36,281 nucleotides of DNA from an uncultured Collinsella sp. (GTDB lineage Bacteria > Actinomycetota > Coriobacteriia > Coriobacteriales > Coriobacteriaceae), in contig CAKUBM010000023.1 in assembly GCA_934643145.1 (NCBI GenBank), positions 1 to 36,281 of the forward strand, in the 5' to 3' direction. The position numbers and the translations under genes were made by a program. Under the pieces are notes generated by a model. It was given only the letters and a program-made list of their open reading frames with translations, made no database searches and was not told the origin of the DNA. Positions 1-10,100 of the stretch are shown piece by piece; positions within the stretch are counted from its first letter, which is position 1; each line of letters starts with the position of its first letter.

Positions 1-167
1 GAGGGCCGGATTGCCTTCCCTCCCCGCTCACGGCTCCGCAGGGTCGCGTTGAGGGGAGGCAATCCCGCCCTCCCGGCCCGCTTTGGGTCGTTGCGTGCTC
101 GCCACATATAAGCTGATAAGAAGTTTGTGTGCCGCCCCTTTTGGGGCGGCACGTTTTTGTGTGGGGT
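1..167. repeat. Direct repeat copy A (partner at 884-1050)
   Basis: This stretch is repeated with an offset of 883 bases at 884-1050. Both copies hold an inverted repeat, a short variable segment and then an identical rho-independent terminator. The left arm of the inverted repeat is cut by the window edge. The best-conserved parts are the first ~75 bases and the last ~45; the segment between, about 85-120, is looser. No gene was found in bases 1-218. The two copies bracket the membrane-protein gene at 219-851, so they could mark a tandem duplication of a gene unit or a family of extragenic repeats. Confidence 0.85.
129..158 (+). terminator. Rho-independent terminator in repeat copy A
   Basis: A 10-bp perfect stem (GTGCCGCCCC paired with GGGGCGGCAC) with a TTTT loop is followed by GTTTTT. 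It would end a transcript arriving from left of the window. The same terminator recurs at 1012-1041. Confidence 0.85.
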
Positions 168-218
168 ACACTGGGTAGTGCTTTTGTTTGTTTACTGCCT
201 GATATGGGGTGTTTTGGT

Positions 219-851
219 ATGGGTAAGAAGTCTCGGGCTCGGGTGGCTGCTGCTGGGACTCGTCGTGATCCTAATCGCATGGTTGATGAGGGCGGTAAGG
301 TTGTCCGTGCCGATAAGGAGAAAAAGGTTGGTGCGCATGCTCATCCTGAGTGGGCGCCTCATTTGAATTCGGCTAGTGAGGATTTGACTGCCAAGTTGTT
401 TACTCTGGTCGAGGCTATCTTGGGCGTGGTGCCTGTGGTGGTCATTGGCCTGTTCCTGGCCTCTAAGGATGCCACGAGTGTGGATAAGCTCACCGATGTC
501 TTTTCTCAGGATCCCTCGATGGTGGTTACGTTTATCTCTGCGTGTCTGCAGCCGTTTGTGGCGTACATGCTGTACATGATTTATCGCAAATACTGCGAGG
601 GCGACGCGGGCTTTGCCGCCGGCAACCTGATCGGTCTTTTGTGCTCCGAGATTCTACTGCTCAATATCCCGGGCGTCATCGGTATGGGCATCTTGCTGTG
701 GCGTGTTTGGCGCAACGTTGCTCCGCACTTTGAGAGCTGGTTGTTTGAGCGCCGCGTTGCGGGCGTACTGGCCGACATCGCTGGTTCACTCGTGATCCTG
801 GCCCTAGCGTTTATGTGTGCCACCGCTGCCCGAGGCCTTGCGGGCATGTAG
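219..851 (+). CDS. Hypothetical multi-pass membrane protein
   Basis: This encodes about 210 residues. I chose the ATG at 219 (MGKKSRARVAAAG) because the longer upstream frame runs back through the terminator at 129-158; an in-frame ATG at 204 is an alternative. The first ~65 residues are basic and hydrophilic. After them come roughly four hydrophobic segments: about 66-86, 104-122 with its continuation, 137-158, and a last one near 185-205. The loop between has the tyrosine-rich run YMLYMIYRKY. I recognise no enzymatic motif. The N-terminus is likely cytoplasmic. The gene stands alone between the two copies of the 167-bp repeat, so it may belong to a duplicated family. Function unknown. Confidence 0.75.
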   Translation: MGKKSRARVAAAGTRRDPNRMVDEGGKVVRADKEKKVGAHAHPEWAPHLNSASEDLTAKLFTLVEAILGVVPVVVIGLFLASKDATSVDKLTDVFSQDPSMVVTFISACLQPFVAYMLYMIYRKYCEGDAGFAAGNLIGLLCSEILLLNIPGVIGMGILLWRVWRNVAPHFESWLFERRVAGVLADIAGSLVILALAFMCATAARGLAGM

Positions 852-874
852 CCTGCTATCACCGACTGCGAAGC

Positions 875-964
875 GCGGGCCGGGAGGGCCGGATTGCCTT
901 CCCTCCCCGCTCACGGCTCCGCAGGGTCGCGTTGAGGGAAGGCAATCCGGCCCTCCCGGCCCGC
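875..964. repeat. Long perfect inverted repeat, 30-bp arms
   Basis: Bases 875-904 and 935-964 are perfect reverse complements (30 bp each) around a 30-base spacer. The arm begins GCGGGCCGGGAGGGCCGG. The structure lies just after the stop codon of the membrane-protein gene and about 50 bases before a standard terminator. A nearly matching structure is cut by the left window edge (1-80), where the right arm has small differences. The stem is too long and lacks the T-run of an ordinary terminator. It resembles an extragenic palindromic repeat. Confidence 0.9.
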
Positions 965-1050
965 CTTGGGTCGTCGCTTGCCCGCTGTAGAAAAGCTGAT
1001 GATTAAGTTTGTGTGCCGCCCCTTTTGGGGCGGCACGTTTTTGTGTGGGG
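884..1050. repeat. Direct repeat copy B (partner at 1-167)
   Basis: This is the second copy of the ~167-bp unit, with the same order of palindrome, variable segment and terminator as copy A. Downstream, 1051-1295 holds no recognisable gene; it contains two copies of AGCTTTTGGTCA (near 1075 and 1184) and otherwise nothing I can assign. Confidence 0.85.
1012..1041 (+). terminator. Rho-independent terminator in repeat copy B
   Basis: It has the same 10-bp GC-rich stem, TTTT loop and GTTTTT tail as the terminator at 129-158. It is the likely end of the transcript of the membrane-protein gene at 219-851. Confidence 0.85.
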
Positions 1051-1295
1051 TCCCGGTTTTCACAATTTTCGTCAAGCTTTTGGTCAGGTTTTGGTTAGTT
1101 GGCGGGATGGTGGAAGGCCAAAAGATTGCTGGCGAAAAAAGCTCAGAGAAAGTGCTGGTAGGGGAGTTGTTGAGCTTTTCGACAGCTTTTGGTCAAAAGA
1201 AACTTTGCAGCTATTGCTGCGGATTGCATTGCCGCGGCCATGGGGGTGCGGGATGCTGGCTCTAAGCGTCGAAAGCTCCAGTTAGGGAGGCCAGC

Positions 1296-1748
1296 ATGGA
1301 TCTATTTCTAGAGACCCCGCAGCAACAAGCCGAGCGCATGTTGCGTCAGCAACAGCGACTCATGGAGATGCAAGCGCAAGGGGCGTCTGCGCAAATCTTT
1401 GCGCAGGGCGCTTCGCCTACGGCCACGCCGATGGCAGCAACCGAGCGCGGGTCGGTCCATGAGGGCGAGCCAGCGTCCGAAGCCTATTCCGTTCAGCAGG
1501 ATTCGTATGCGCAGGAGCTCGCGTTCGACAAGCGTCGTGCGCGCCGCCGCCGTTTGGGCCAGCGTCTGCGCACATTGGCGATGATCGTGCTCATTCCGTT
1601 GGGGCTTATGGTGATCTTCTTGGTCTCGTATGCGCTCACCTGCATCCTCAACGGTGCCTCTCCCAACGAAGTGCTCCAACACCTGGCAGCCCTCGGCCAG
1701 CGCCTAGGCGACGCCGTAACAACCATCCGCACCGGCTGGGAGAGCTAG
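1296..1748 (+). CDS. Hypothetical small membrane-anchored protein
   Basis: This encodes 150 residues. The start at 1296 has a good ribosome site (AGGGAGG, about 6 bases upstream). The N-terminal ~85 residues are hydrophilic and rich in Gln and Ala, with an early Q/R-rich helix that could be a coiled coil. A strongly basic patch (KRRARRRRLGQRLR) precedes one clear membrane helix at about residues 94-116 (MIVLIPLGLMVIFLVSYAL). A short tail of about 30 residues follows. The basic patch just before the helix predicts that the large N-terminal part is cytoplasmic. I recognise no family. It is monocistronic. Confidence 0.75.
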   Translation: MDLFLETPQQQAERMLRQQQRLMEMQAQGASAQIFAQGASPTATPMAATERGSVHEGEPASEAYSVQQDSYAQELAFDKRRARRRRLGQRLRTLAMIVLIPLGLMVIFLVSYALTCILNGASPNEVLQHLAALGQRLGDAVTTIRTGWES

Positions 1749-1871
1749 CGCCCGTCTTTTCAGACCTTCCTGGGCGTAAAGGTTCCAAATGGGAATAGGA
1801 ATCTATCTTTCCATGAGTCTTTCTGTGCAACTGAATAGTATTATTGATGATAAATAAAAATAGGATATGCC

Positions 1872-2402
1872 ATGTATAAGCAGGATTTAGAGCGGACTCT
1901 TTTGGGCATTGACGAAGAAGCGGAGCTGGAAATAGGTCCAAGAGACGATAGACCGAGCATTGTATTGGTGGGAGGAAGCGCCTTCATACTAAACGATGTG
2001 ACGAATCGGTCGGTTACACATGACATTGATGTGTTTGAGGCAGACAGGTGCCTCCGCGAGGTCATAGCTCGATACCCCGAGGTGAATGGCATGGCGGTGG
2101 CATATTGCAACCAGATGCCATTCAATTACGAAGATCGCTTGGTTCCCTTGGAAATCGGAGCGCGCTTCATAAGATATTTCACGCCGTCGCTGGAGGATCT
2201 GGCGGTGATGAAGCTTTACGCCTATCGTCCGAACGACATCGTCGATCTCCATAGCCGAGCGTTTATCGACCGACTTGATTGGGACCTGCTCGAGCATCTT
2301 ATATTCGATGAAGGGGAGGCGTTGGCGTCGTCGCCTTCTGAGCGGAGTTATCAGGAGATGGTCTGTGCATACAGGCAATACAAAAAGGAGGTGCGCGGTT
2401 GA
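1872..2402 (+). CDS. DUF6036/AbiEii-like nucleotidyltransferase, putative toxin or effector
   Basis: This encodes 176 residues. The motif VLVGGSAF followed some 15 residues later by HDIDVF is the G-G-S/A plus D-x-D active-site signature of the polymerase-beta-type nucleotidyltransferase fold. The arrangement fits the DUF6036 and AbiEii-like groups. A middle segment LEDLAVMKLYAY resembles the helix these families carry after the core. Related proteins in toxin-antitoxin and abortive-infection systems modify tRNA or a partner protein, but that role is only inferred here. Its stop codon overlaps the start of the next gene, so the two are translationally coupled. The upstream region (1790-1870) and the gene are AT-richer than the neighbours, which suggests acquisition. 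A third catalytic acidic residue is not obvious. Confidence 0.7.
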   Translation: MYKQDLERTLLGIDEEAELEIGPRDDRPSIVLVGGSAFILNDVTNRSVTHDIDVFEADRCLREVIARYPEVNGMAVAYCNQMPFNYEDRLVPLEIGARFIRYFTPSLEDLAVMKLYAYRPNDIVDLHSRAFIDRLDWDLLEHLIFDEGEALASSPSERSYQEMVCAYRQYKKEVRG

Positions 2403-2962
2403 ATCTGACTTTTGAAGGGTTCTTGAAAGGCTATTGCCGGGAGTTGTCCGGACAACAGTCGTTGAGCTTTAGGAAACTCGTAAAACAGGCAACGACGGTT
2501 GAGCCGCGCGTGGCGGAGCCCCTGTTTTTGCTTGCTTTGGCGCAGGGCAAAGCCGAATACGTTTTGGGTTTATCCGAGGGCTCGTGGATGGAAGAGAGCT
2601 ATCGAGACGTTGTGTCCCTGTACGGCCAAGCGGGCAGTTTGGCATCTCTGTGCATTGAGGGCAAACTCCCTAATCGTTACGCCAACGTTTGGCGTGCGTA
2701 TCGAGGTGTAAAAGAAAGGTCGGCGGCCGATAGAAGGGTTAACGCCCTGATGAGAAAAAGGACGCTGGAAGCGCTGAAGGAATCGGGCGTAACACGCTAC
2801 GGTCTCTGCCGCGATTTGCACCTGAATAAGGGAAACGTATACGCATACTTAGCCGGTGACGACTCAAAGGTGAGCAGGGAGACGGCGCGCCGCATTATGG
2901 AATATGCGGAAGGAGGAGGCACCCAAGAAGGGGCCGGGCGCCCGGTGCGTGTGGCGGGGTAA
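2399..2962 (+). CDS. Helix-turn-helix partner of the nucleotidyltransferase
   Basis: This encodes about 187 residues from a TTG start at 2399, overlapping the previous stop (TTGA). The start is fixed by AAGGAGG about 7 bases upstream. The N-terminal ~120 residues are helical with no motif I recognise. Near residues 120-168 there is a helix-turn-helix-like segment: LKESGVTRYGLC, then LHLNKGNVYAYL, then SRETARRIMEY, resembling XRE-type DNA-binding domains. As the downstream partner of a nucleotidyltransferase it may be the antitoxin and autorepressor, or an adaptor. The C-terminus is Gly-rich. Its base composition is also lower in GC than the following rmuC gene. Confidence 0.65.
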   Translation: MNLTFEGFLKGYCRELSGQQSLSFRKLVKQATTVEPRVAEPLFLLALAQGKAEYVLGLSEGSWMEESYRDVVSLYGQAGSLASLCIEGKLPNRYANVWRAYRGVKERSAADRRVNALMRKRTLEALKESGVTRYGLCRDLHLNKGNVYAYLAGDDSKVSRETARRIMEYAEGGGTQEGAGRPVRVAG

Positions 2963-3011
2963 GATTGATCGCGGTTTTGGTTGATTCGATTGAGTTTGTT
3001 GGGCGGAATGT

Positions 3012-4367
3012 ATGTCTGCTATTGATGTTGTGCTTATTGTGATTGCCTTGGTGGCGGTGGGGGTTGCTGTGGCCTGCGCGCTGCAGCTCAAGGGCCTGCG
3101 TGCCGAGCTGCGGAAACGCGGCGATAGCGGCGCGGAGACGCTGACGGCGCTCGAGCAGGCCAACAACGCGCTCGACGCCCTTAATGTGGCGTTGGCGGAA
3201 ACCCGGCGCACGGCCAATGCCATCGCGCAGCAGCAGACGACCGACGCAGCTGTGGAACAGCAGCGTTACCTGACCATCGCGCGCGAGTTCTCGCAGGCCG
3301 GCGACCGTATGGACGACCTGCGCCGCGAGACGGCCCAGCAGCTCGGCGCCAACCGCGAGGGCATCGAGCGCCGCCTGGACAAGGTTCGCGAGACGGTCGA
3401 TGCCCAGCTGGGCGCCATTCGCAAGGACAACAACGTGCAGCTCGACCAGATGCGTGCGACGGTGGACGAGAAGCTCTCCCGTACGCTCAATGACCGCCTG
3501 TCCGCATCGTTTAAGCAGGTGAGCGACCAGCTCGAGGCCGTGTATAAGGGTCTGGGCGACATGCAATCCATCGCCACCGGCGTGGGCGACCTCAAGCGCG
3601 TGCTGGGCAATGTGAAGGCGCGCGGAATTTTGGGCGAGGTGCAGTTGGGCGCGATTCTGGCGGACATCCTCATGCCCGACCAGTATCTGGAAAACGTTGC
3701 CACCAAGCCCGGAGCCTCGGAGCGCGTTGAGTTTGCCGTCAAGCTGCCGGTGGACGAGGGCGACCCCGTGCTGCTGCCGATTGACTCCAAATTCCCGGGC
3801 GACGCGTACGAGCATCTGCTCGACGCCCAGGAGTCGGGCGACGCGGAGGCCGTCGCCGCTGCGCGCAAGACGCTCGACGCCATGGTCAAGCGCGAAGCTA
3901 AAGACATCTGCGAAAAGTACCTGAGTGTGCCGGCAACGACCAACTTTGGCATCATGTTCGTGCCGTTTGAGGGCCTGTACGCCGAGATCGTCAGTCGCCC
4001 CGGGCTTATCGAGACCCTTGGCCGTGACTATCACGTCAACGTGGCCGGCCCCAGCACCATGGCCGCCATTCTCAACAGCCTGCAGATGAGCTATCAGACG
4101 TTTAGGCTGCAAAAGCGCACCGATGACGTGCTGCGCGTACTCTCTGCCGTCAAGGCCGAGCTGCCGCGATACCAGGCGGCGCTGCGCCGCGCCCAGCAGC
4201 AGATCGAGACCGCGGGCAAAACGGTCGAGGGCATCATCACCACGCGCACCAACGTTATGGAGCGCAAGCTCAAGGACATCGACGCACTGGAAGACGCCGA
4301 CCAAGCCGATGAGATCTTGGGACTCACGCCCGCGAGCCTGCTCACAGACCAAGAGGACGAGGACTAG
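3012..4367 (+). CDS. rmuC: RmuC-family DNA recombination protein
   Basis: This encodes 451 residues. It begins with one membrane helix (about residues 4-26), followed by a long helical, Ala/Gln/Glu/Arg-rich coiled-coil region to about 190. The RmuC domain comes next, recognisable by GILGEVQLGAIL, LPIDSKFPGDAYEHLL, TTNFGIMFVPFEGLYAEI and GPSTMAAILNSLQMSYQTF. RmuC proteins have a PD-(D/E)xK-like nuclease core and limit inversions at short inverted repeats in E. coli. That link is worth noting because this window is very rich in inverted repeats. A terminator follows directly. Start from ATG at 3012, with a weak GGGCGG ribosome site. Confidence 0.93.
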   Translation: MSAIDVVLIVIALVAVGVAVACALQLKGLRAELRKRGDSGAETLTALEQANNALDALNVALAETRRTANAIAQQQTTDAAVEQQRYLTIAREFSQAGDRMDDLRRETAQQLGANREGIERRLDKVRETVDAQLGAIRKDNNVQLDQMRATVDEKLSRTLNDRLSASFKQVSDQLEAVYKGLGDMQSIATGVGDLKRVLGNVKARGILGEVQLGAILADILMPDQYLENVATKPGASERVEFAVKLPVDEGDPVLLPIDSKFPGDAYEHLLDAQESGDAEAVAAARKTLDAMVKREAKDICEKYLSVPATTNFGIMFVPFEGLYAEIVSRPGLIETLGRDYHVNVAGPSTMAAILNSLQMSYQTFRLQKRTDDVLRVLSAVKAELPRYQAALRRAQQQIETAGKTVEGIITTRTNVMERKLKDIDALEDADQADEILGLTPASLLTDQEDED

Positions 4368-4370
4368 TCA

Positions 4371-4420
4371 CAGCGGACGGTGGGGCGCCAGCTCAAACGC
4401 GGGCGCCCCGCCGCTTTTAG
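4371..4420 (+). terminator. Rho-independent terminator after rmuC
   Basis: The stem GGTGGGGCGCC (4379-4389) pairs with GGCGCCCCGCC (4402-4412) with one G-T wobble, and is followed by GCTTTT. It separates rmuC from the ABC transporter gene. Confidence 0.85.
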
Positions 4421-4493
4421 TATCGCGCTTGCCTGGAGCGCGCTCCAATGTGCAACAATGGCGTTTCGCCCTGCCAGATGCGAAAGGAAGCCC

Positions 4494-6296
<1,803 letters not shown>

Positions 6297-6359
6297 GCGT
6301 CTCGGACGTGGGACAATTGTGCCCATAAGTTTATTGTGCCGTTGAGCTGAGGAGTCGTT

Positions 6360-7025
6360 ATGCCACGCGAGACCAATGCCGCCAAGCGCGAGCGCGCCAT
6401 CGAGGTGTGCGAGCGCCTCAACCGTCGCTATGGCCCGGTCGAGTGCTTTTTGGACCACGAGAATCCCTTCCGCCTGCTAATCGCGGTGCTGCTCTCGGCT
6501 CAGACAACCGACGCGCAGGTCAACAAGGTGACGCCGCGGCTGTTTGCCCAGTGGCCCACGCCCGAGGCCATGGCCGGGGCGAGCGTGGCTGACGTGGCAG
6601 ACACCATCAAGTCACTCGGCTTCTACAAGAGCAAAGCCAAGCATGCCGTCGAGGCCGCGCAGATGATCGTCGCCGACTATGGCGGCGAGGTGCCGGCCGA
6701 CATGAAGGAGCTTGTAAAGCTGCCGGGCGTGGGACGCAAGACGGCGAACATCGTGCTCAACGTGGGGTATGGCATCGTGGAGGGCATTGCGGTGGACACG
6801 CACGTCAACCGCATTGCGCACCGCCTGATGTTGAGTCCCAAGACGCATGCCAAGGAGCCGCTCAAGACCGAGCAGGATCTGCTCAAGATTTTGCCGCACG
6901 AGTATTGGGAGTCGGTCAACCATCAGTGGATTACCTTCGGTCGCGAGATCTGCGACGCCCGCAAACCCAAGTGCGACGAGTGTCCGCTGGCAGATTTGTG
7001 CCCCAGCGTGCGCGTTTTGGGGTAG
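6360..7025 (+). CDS. nth: Endonuclease III (DNA glycosylase/AP lyase)
   Basis: This encodes 221 residues, the usual length. It removes oxidised pyrimidines and nicks at abasic sites in base-excision repair. The helix-hairpin-helix LPGVGRKTAN carries the catalytic lysine K127, and the second catalytic residue D146 lies in AVDTHVNR. The C-terminal iron-sulfur ligands are C198, C205, C208 and C214, in the exact C-x6-C-x2-C-x5-C pattern. The start has a GAGGAG ribosome site. It is followed by its own terminator, although mfd begins only 120 bases on, so the two repair genes are probably transcribed separately. Confidence 0.96.
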   Translation: MPRETNAAKRERAIEVCERLNRRYGPVECFLDHENPFRLLIAVLLSAQTTDAQVNKVTPRLFAQWPTPEAMAGASVADVADTIKSLGFYKSKAKHAVEAAQMIVADYGGEVPADMKELVKLPGVGRKTANIVLNVGYGIVEGIAVDTHVNRIAHRLMLSPKTHAKEPLKTEQDLLKILPHEYWESVNHQWITFGREICDARKPKCDECPLADLCPSVRVLG

Positions 7026-7090
7026 CGCCGTGGCGTGCATCGGCGTGCGCGCCCCATGCGCTACCATGACAGGCAACGAATTTGACGAAC

Positions 7091-7120
7091 GACCCGCCGA
7101 GCTTGCCCCGGCGGGCTTTT
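7091..7120 (+). terminator. Rho-independent terminator after nth
   Basis: CCCGCCG (7093-7099) pairs with CGGCGGG (7109-7115), followed by CTTTT. It sits only 25 bases before the mfd start, so any mfd promoter (a possible TACCAT -10 box lies near 7060) would have to read through it. Confidence 0.7.
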
Positions 7121-7145
7121 GGCGTTGCGATGCCGGAGGAACAGC

Positions 7146-10100
7146 ATGCTCATTCACCGTATAGCCGCGCAGCTCTACACTGCCGAGGCCTTGCAGATCG
7201 TCGAGGCCGGACTCGATGCCGGCGAGGACGTGACGCTGGCTGTGTCGCAGTCGGGCCGCACGCTTATGGCGGCCGCCCAGTTTGCGCGCCGTCCGCGCCC
7301 GACGGTCTACATTGTGAGCGGCGAGGATGCGGCCGATCGCGCCGCGCGCAGCCTTGCCGCCTATGTGGGCCTGGCGCACGTGTGCCGCTTTCCCGAGCGC
7401 AAGGACTATCCGTGGCGCGAGCAGGCACCCGACGACGCCGTGGTGGCGCAGCGCTGCGAGGCCCTGGGACGCATCGTGCGCGGTGACAACTGCATCATGG
7501 TTGCCTCGGCTCGCGCGTTGCTGCGCTGCGTGCCACCAGTCGAGAGCCGCTACTGGGAGTCCACTACTTTTGCGGTGGGCGAGGAGATTCCCTTTGACGA
7601 GGTACCGCAGCGTCTGGTGGGCATGGGCTACACCAATGCCGGCGCCGCCGACGCGCCCGGTCTGTTCCGCGTGCACGGCGATACCGTCGAGGTGTTCCCA
7701 GCGCAGGAAAAGGCGCCCGTGCGCATTGAGTTCTTTGGCGACGAGATCGATCGCATCCGCCGTATGGTGAGCTCCACGGGCCAAACCATCGGCAACGAGG
7801 ACAGCATCGAGATCTTCCCCTGTCGCGAGCTCGCGCTTACCGACGAGGCCGTCCACAACATGCACGTGGCGCTCTACCGCGCCAGCCAGGACGACAGCAA
7901 GCTGGCGGCGCTGCTCGAGATGGTGGACGCACGCATCGTCACGCCCGAGCTTGATCGCTTTTTGCCGGTGATGTACGGCCAGACCGTGAGCCCGCTGGCA
8001 CACGTGAGCGGCAAGGCACTGGTGGTGCTGTCCGAGCCGCGTTCGCTGTTCGACGACTGCCTGCGCGCCTACGAGGATATCGAGGCCCGTGCCGGCGAGG
8101 CGGGGGTCGACCGTCTGGACGGCTTGTACGTGCGCGCCCAGCAGCTCGACTTTGGTGCCCAGCAGCGCCTGAACTACGTAAGCCTCATTCGCGCGGGCGG
8201 TGCGGTTACGGCAGAGCTCAAGATTGAGCAGCCGGCCATTGCGGGCTCGGACAATCGCTTTATGACGCGCATTCAGGAAGTCGTGGGCAAGCGCTACGCC
8301 TGCGTGTTTGCCATCCCCGACCGCGGTGCACGCGAGTCGATGGAGCTCACCTTTGGCGATGAGGGTATTACCTTTGAGGAGTCGCTGACGGCCGCGCCCG
8401 AAAACGCGGGCGCTATTGGCGACCGTGTGCGCGTGGCAGCGGCGGATTCTGCCGATCGTGCTGTCCGCCAGGATACTCATGCTGCAATTCGCGAACGCAA
8501 GGCCGACGCGCTCAACGCCCGCTCGCTCGAGGCAGGTGCCGCCCAGGCTGCCGCCGGCGCCGCCGTGCCCACCATCTCGCGCGGACGCGTGACCTTTGTC
8601 GATGCCGCCTTGCCGCAGGGCGTGGTGGTGCCCGATGCCAACCTGGCCGTGTTCTCGATCGCCGACCTCAACGCCCGCATGGACGCCAACCGCGCGCGCA
8701 GCCGCCGCAAGGTGGACATTACGCAGATCACGTTCCCGTTTAAGCCGGGCGACTACGTGGTGCACGCAACGCATGGCATCGCGCTCTTTAGCGAGATCGC
8801 ACGCCAGGAGGTGGGCGGCAAGGAGCGTGACTACTTCTTGCTGGAATATGCCGACGGCGACAAGCTCTACGTGCCGCTCGAGCAGGTCGACCGCATCACA
8901 CGCTATGTTGGCCCCGACGGCGACAAGCCGCGCCTGACCAGGCTCAACACCGCCGACTGGACGCGTGCCACCAACAAGGCGCGCAAGAATGCCAAAAAGT
9001 TGGCGTTTGACCTGGTCGACCTGTATACGCGCCGCTCGTCGATTACCGGTATCGCCTGCCCGCCCGATACGCCCGAGCAGATCGAGATGGAGGAGAGCTT
9101 CCCTTACGACGAGACGCGCGACCAGTTGGAGGCCATCGCCGACATTAAGGCCGACATGGAGGCGCCCAAGCCCATGGACCGCCTGCTGTGCGGCGACGTG
9201 GGCTTCGGCAAGACCGAGGTCGCCCTGCGCGCGGCGTTTAAGTGCGTGGACTCCGGCCGCCAGGTCATGGTGCTCTGCCCCACGACCATTTTGGCCCAGC
9301 AGCACTACGAGACGTTCTTTGAGCGCTTTGCCCCGTTTGGTCTTGAGGTCGAGGTGCTCAGCCGCTTCCGCACGCCGGCGCAGCAAAAGCGAGCGCTCAA
9401 GGCATTTGCCGAGGGCGGGATCGATGTGCTCATCGGTACGCACCGTCTGCTTTCGGCCGACGTGAACCCCAAGAACTTGGGCCTGGTGATTATCGACGAG
9501 GAGCAGCGTTTTGGCGTACAGCACAAGGAGCAGCTCAAGAACCTGCGCGAGCAGATCGACGTGCTCACGCTCTCGGCAACGCCCATTCCGCGAACCATGC
9601 AGATGGCCACGAGCGGCGTGCGCGACATGAGCCTGATCACCACGCCGCCGACCGGGCGCCGTCCCGTGATCGTGCACGTGGGGGAGTACGACCCCGACGT
9701 AGTGAGCGCGGCGATTCGCCTGGAGGTGGGCCGCGGCGGCCAGGTGTACTACGTGTCCAACCGCGTTAAGACCATCGATGACGCCGTGGCCCGCGTGCAC
9801 GAGGCCGCGCCCGAGGCGCGCGTGGGCGTGGCACACGGCAAGATGAGCCCGCGCGAGGTCGAGGACGTGATGATCGAGTTCGCGACCAAGAAGATCGACG
9901 TGCTCATCGCCACGACCATCGTGGAGAGCGGCATCGACAACGCGACGGCCAACACGCTCATCATCGAGGATTCGCAGCGCCTGGGCCTGGCGCAGCTTTA
10001 CCAGCTCAAGGGCCGCGTTGGCCGCTCGGCCACGCAGGCATACGCGTACTTTATGTTCCCCGGCGAGCTGCCGCTGACCGAGGAGGCCACGGCGCGCCTG

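Noticed and set aside
1..128. tRNA or rRNA gene end before the first terminator
   Set aside because: No cloverleaf or CCA-like 3' end could be formed; the sequence is the same as the intergenic repeat at 884.
127..366. Small plus-strand frames beginning MCRPFWGGTFL here and at 966-1265
   Set aside because: They begin inside the two copies of the terminator and merely reflect the repeat.
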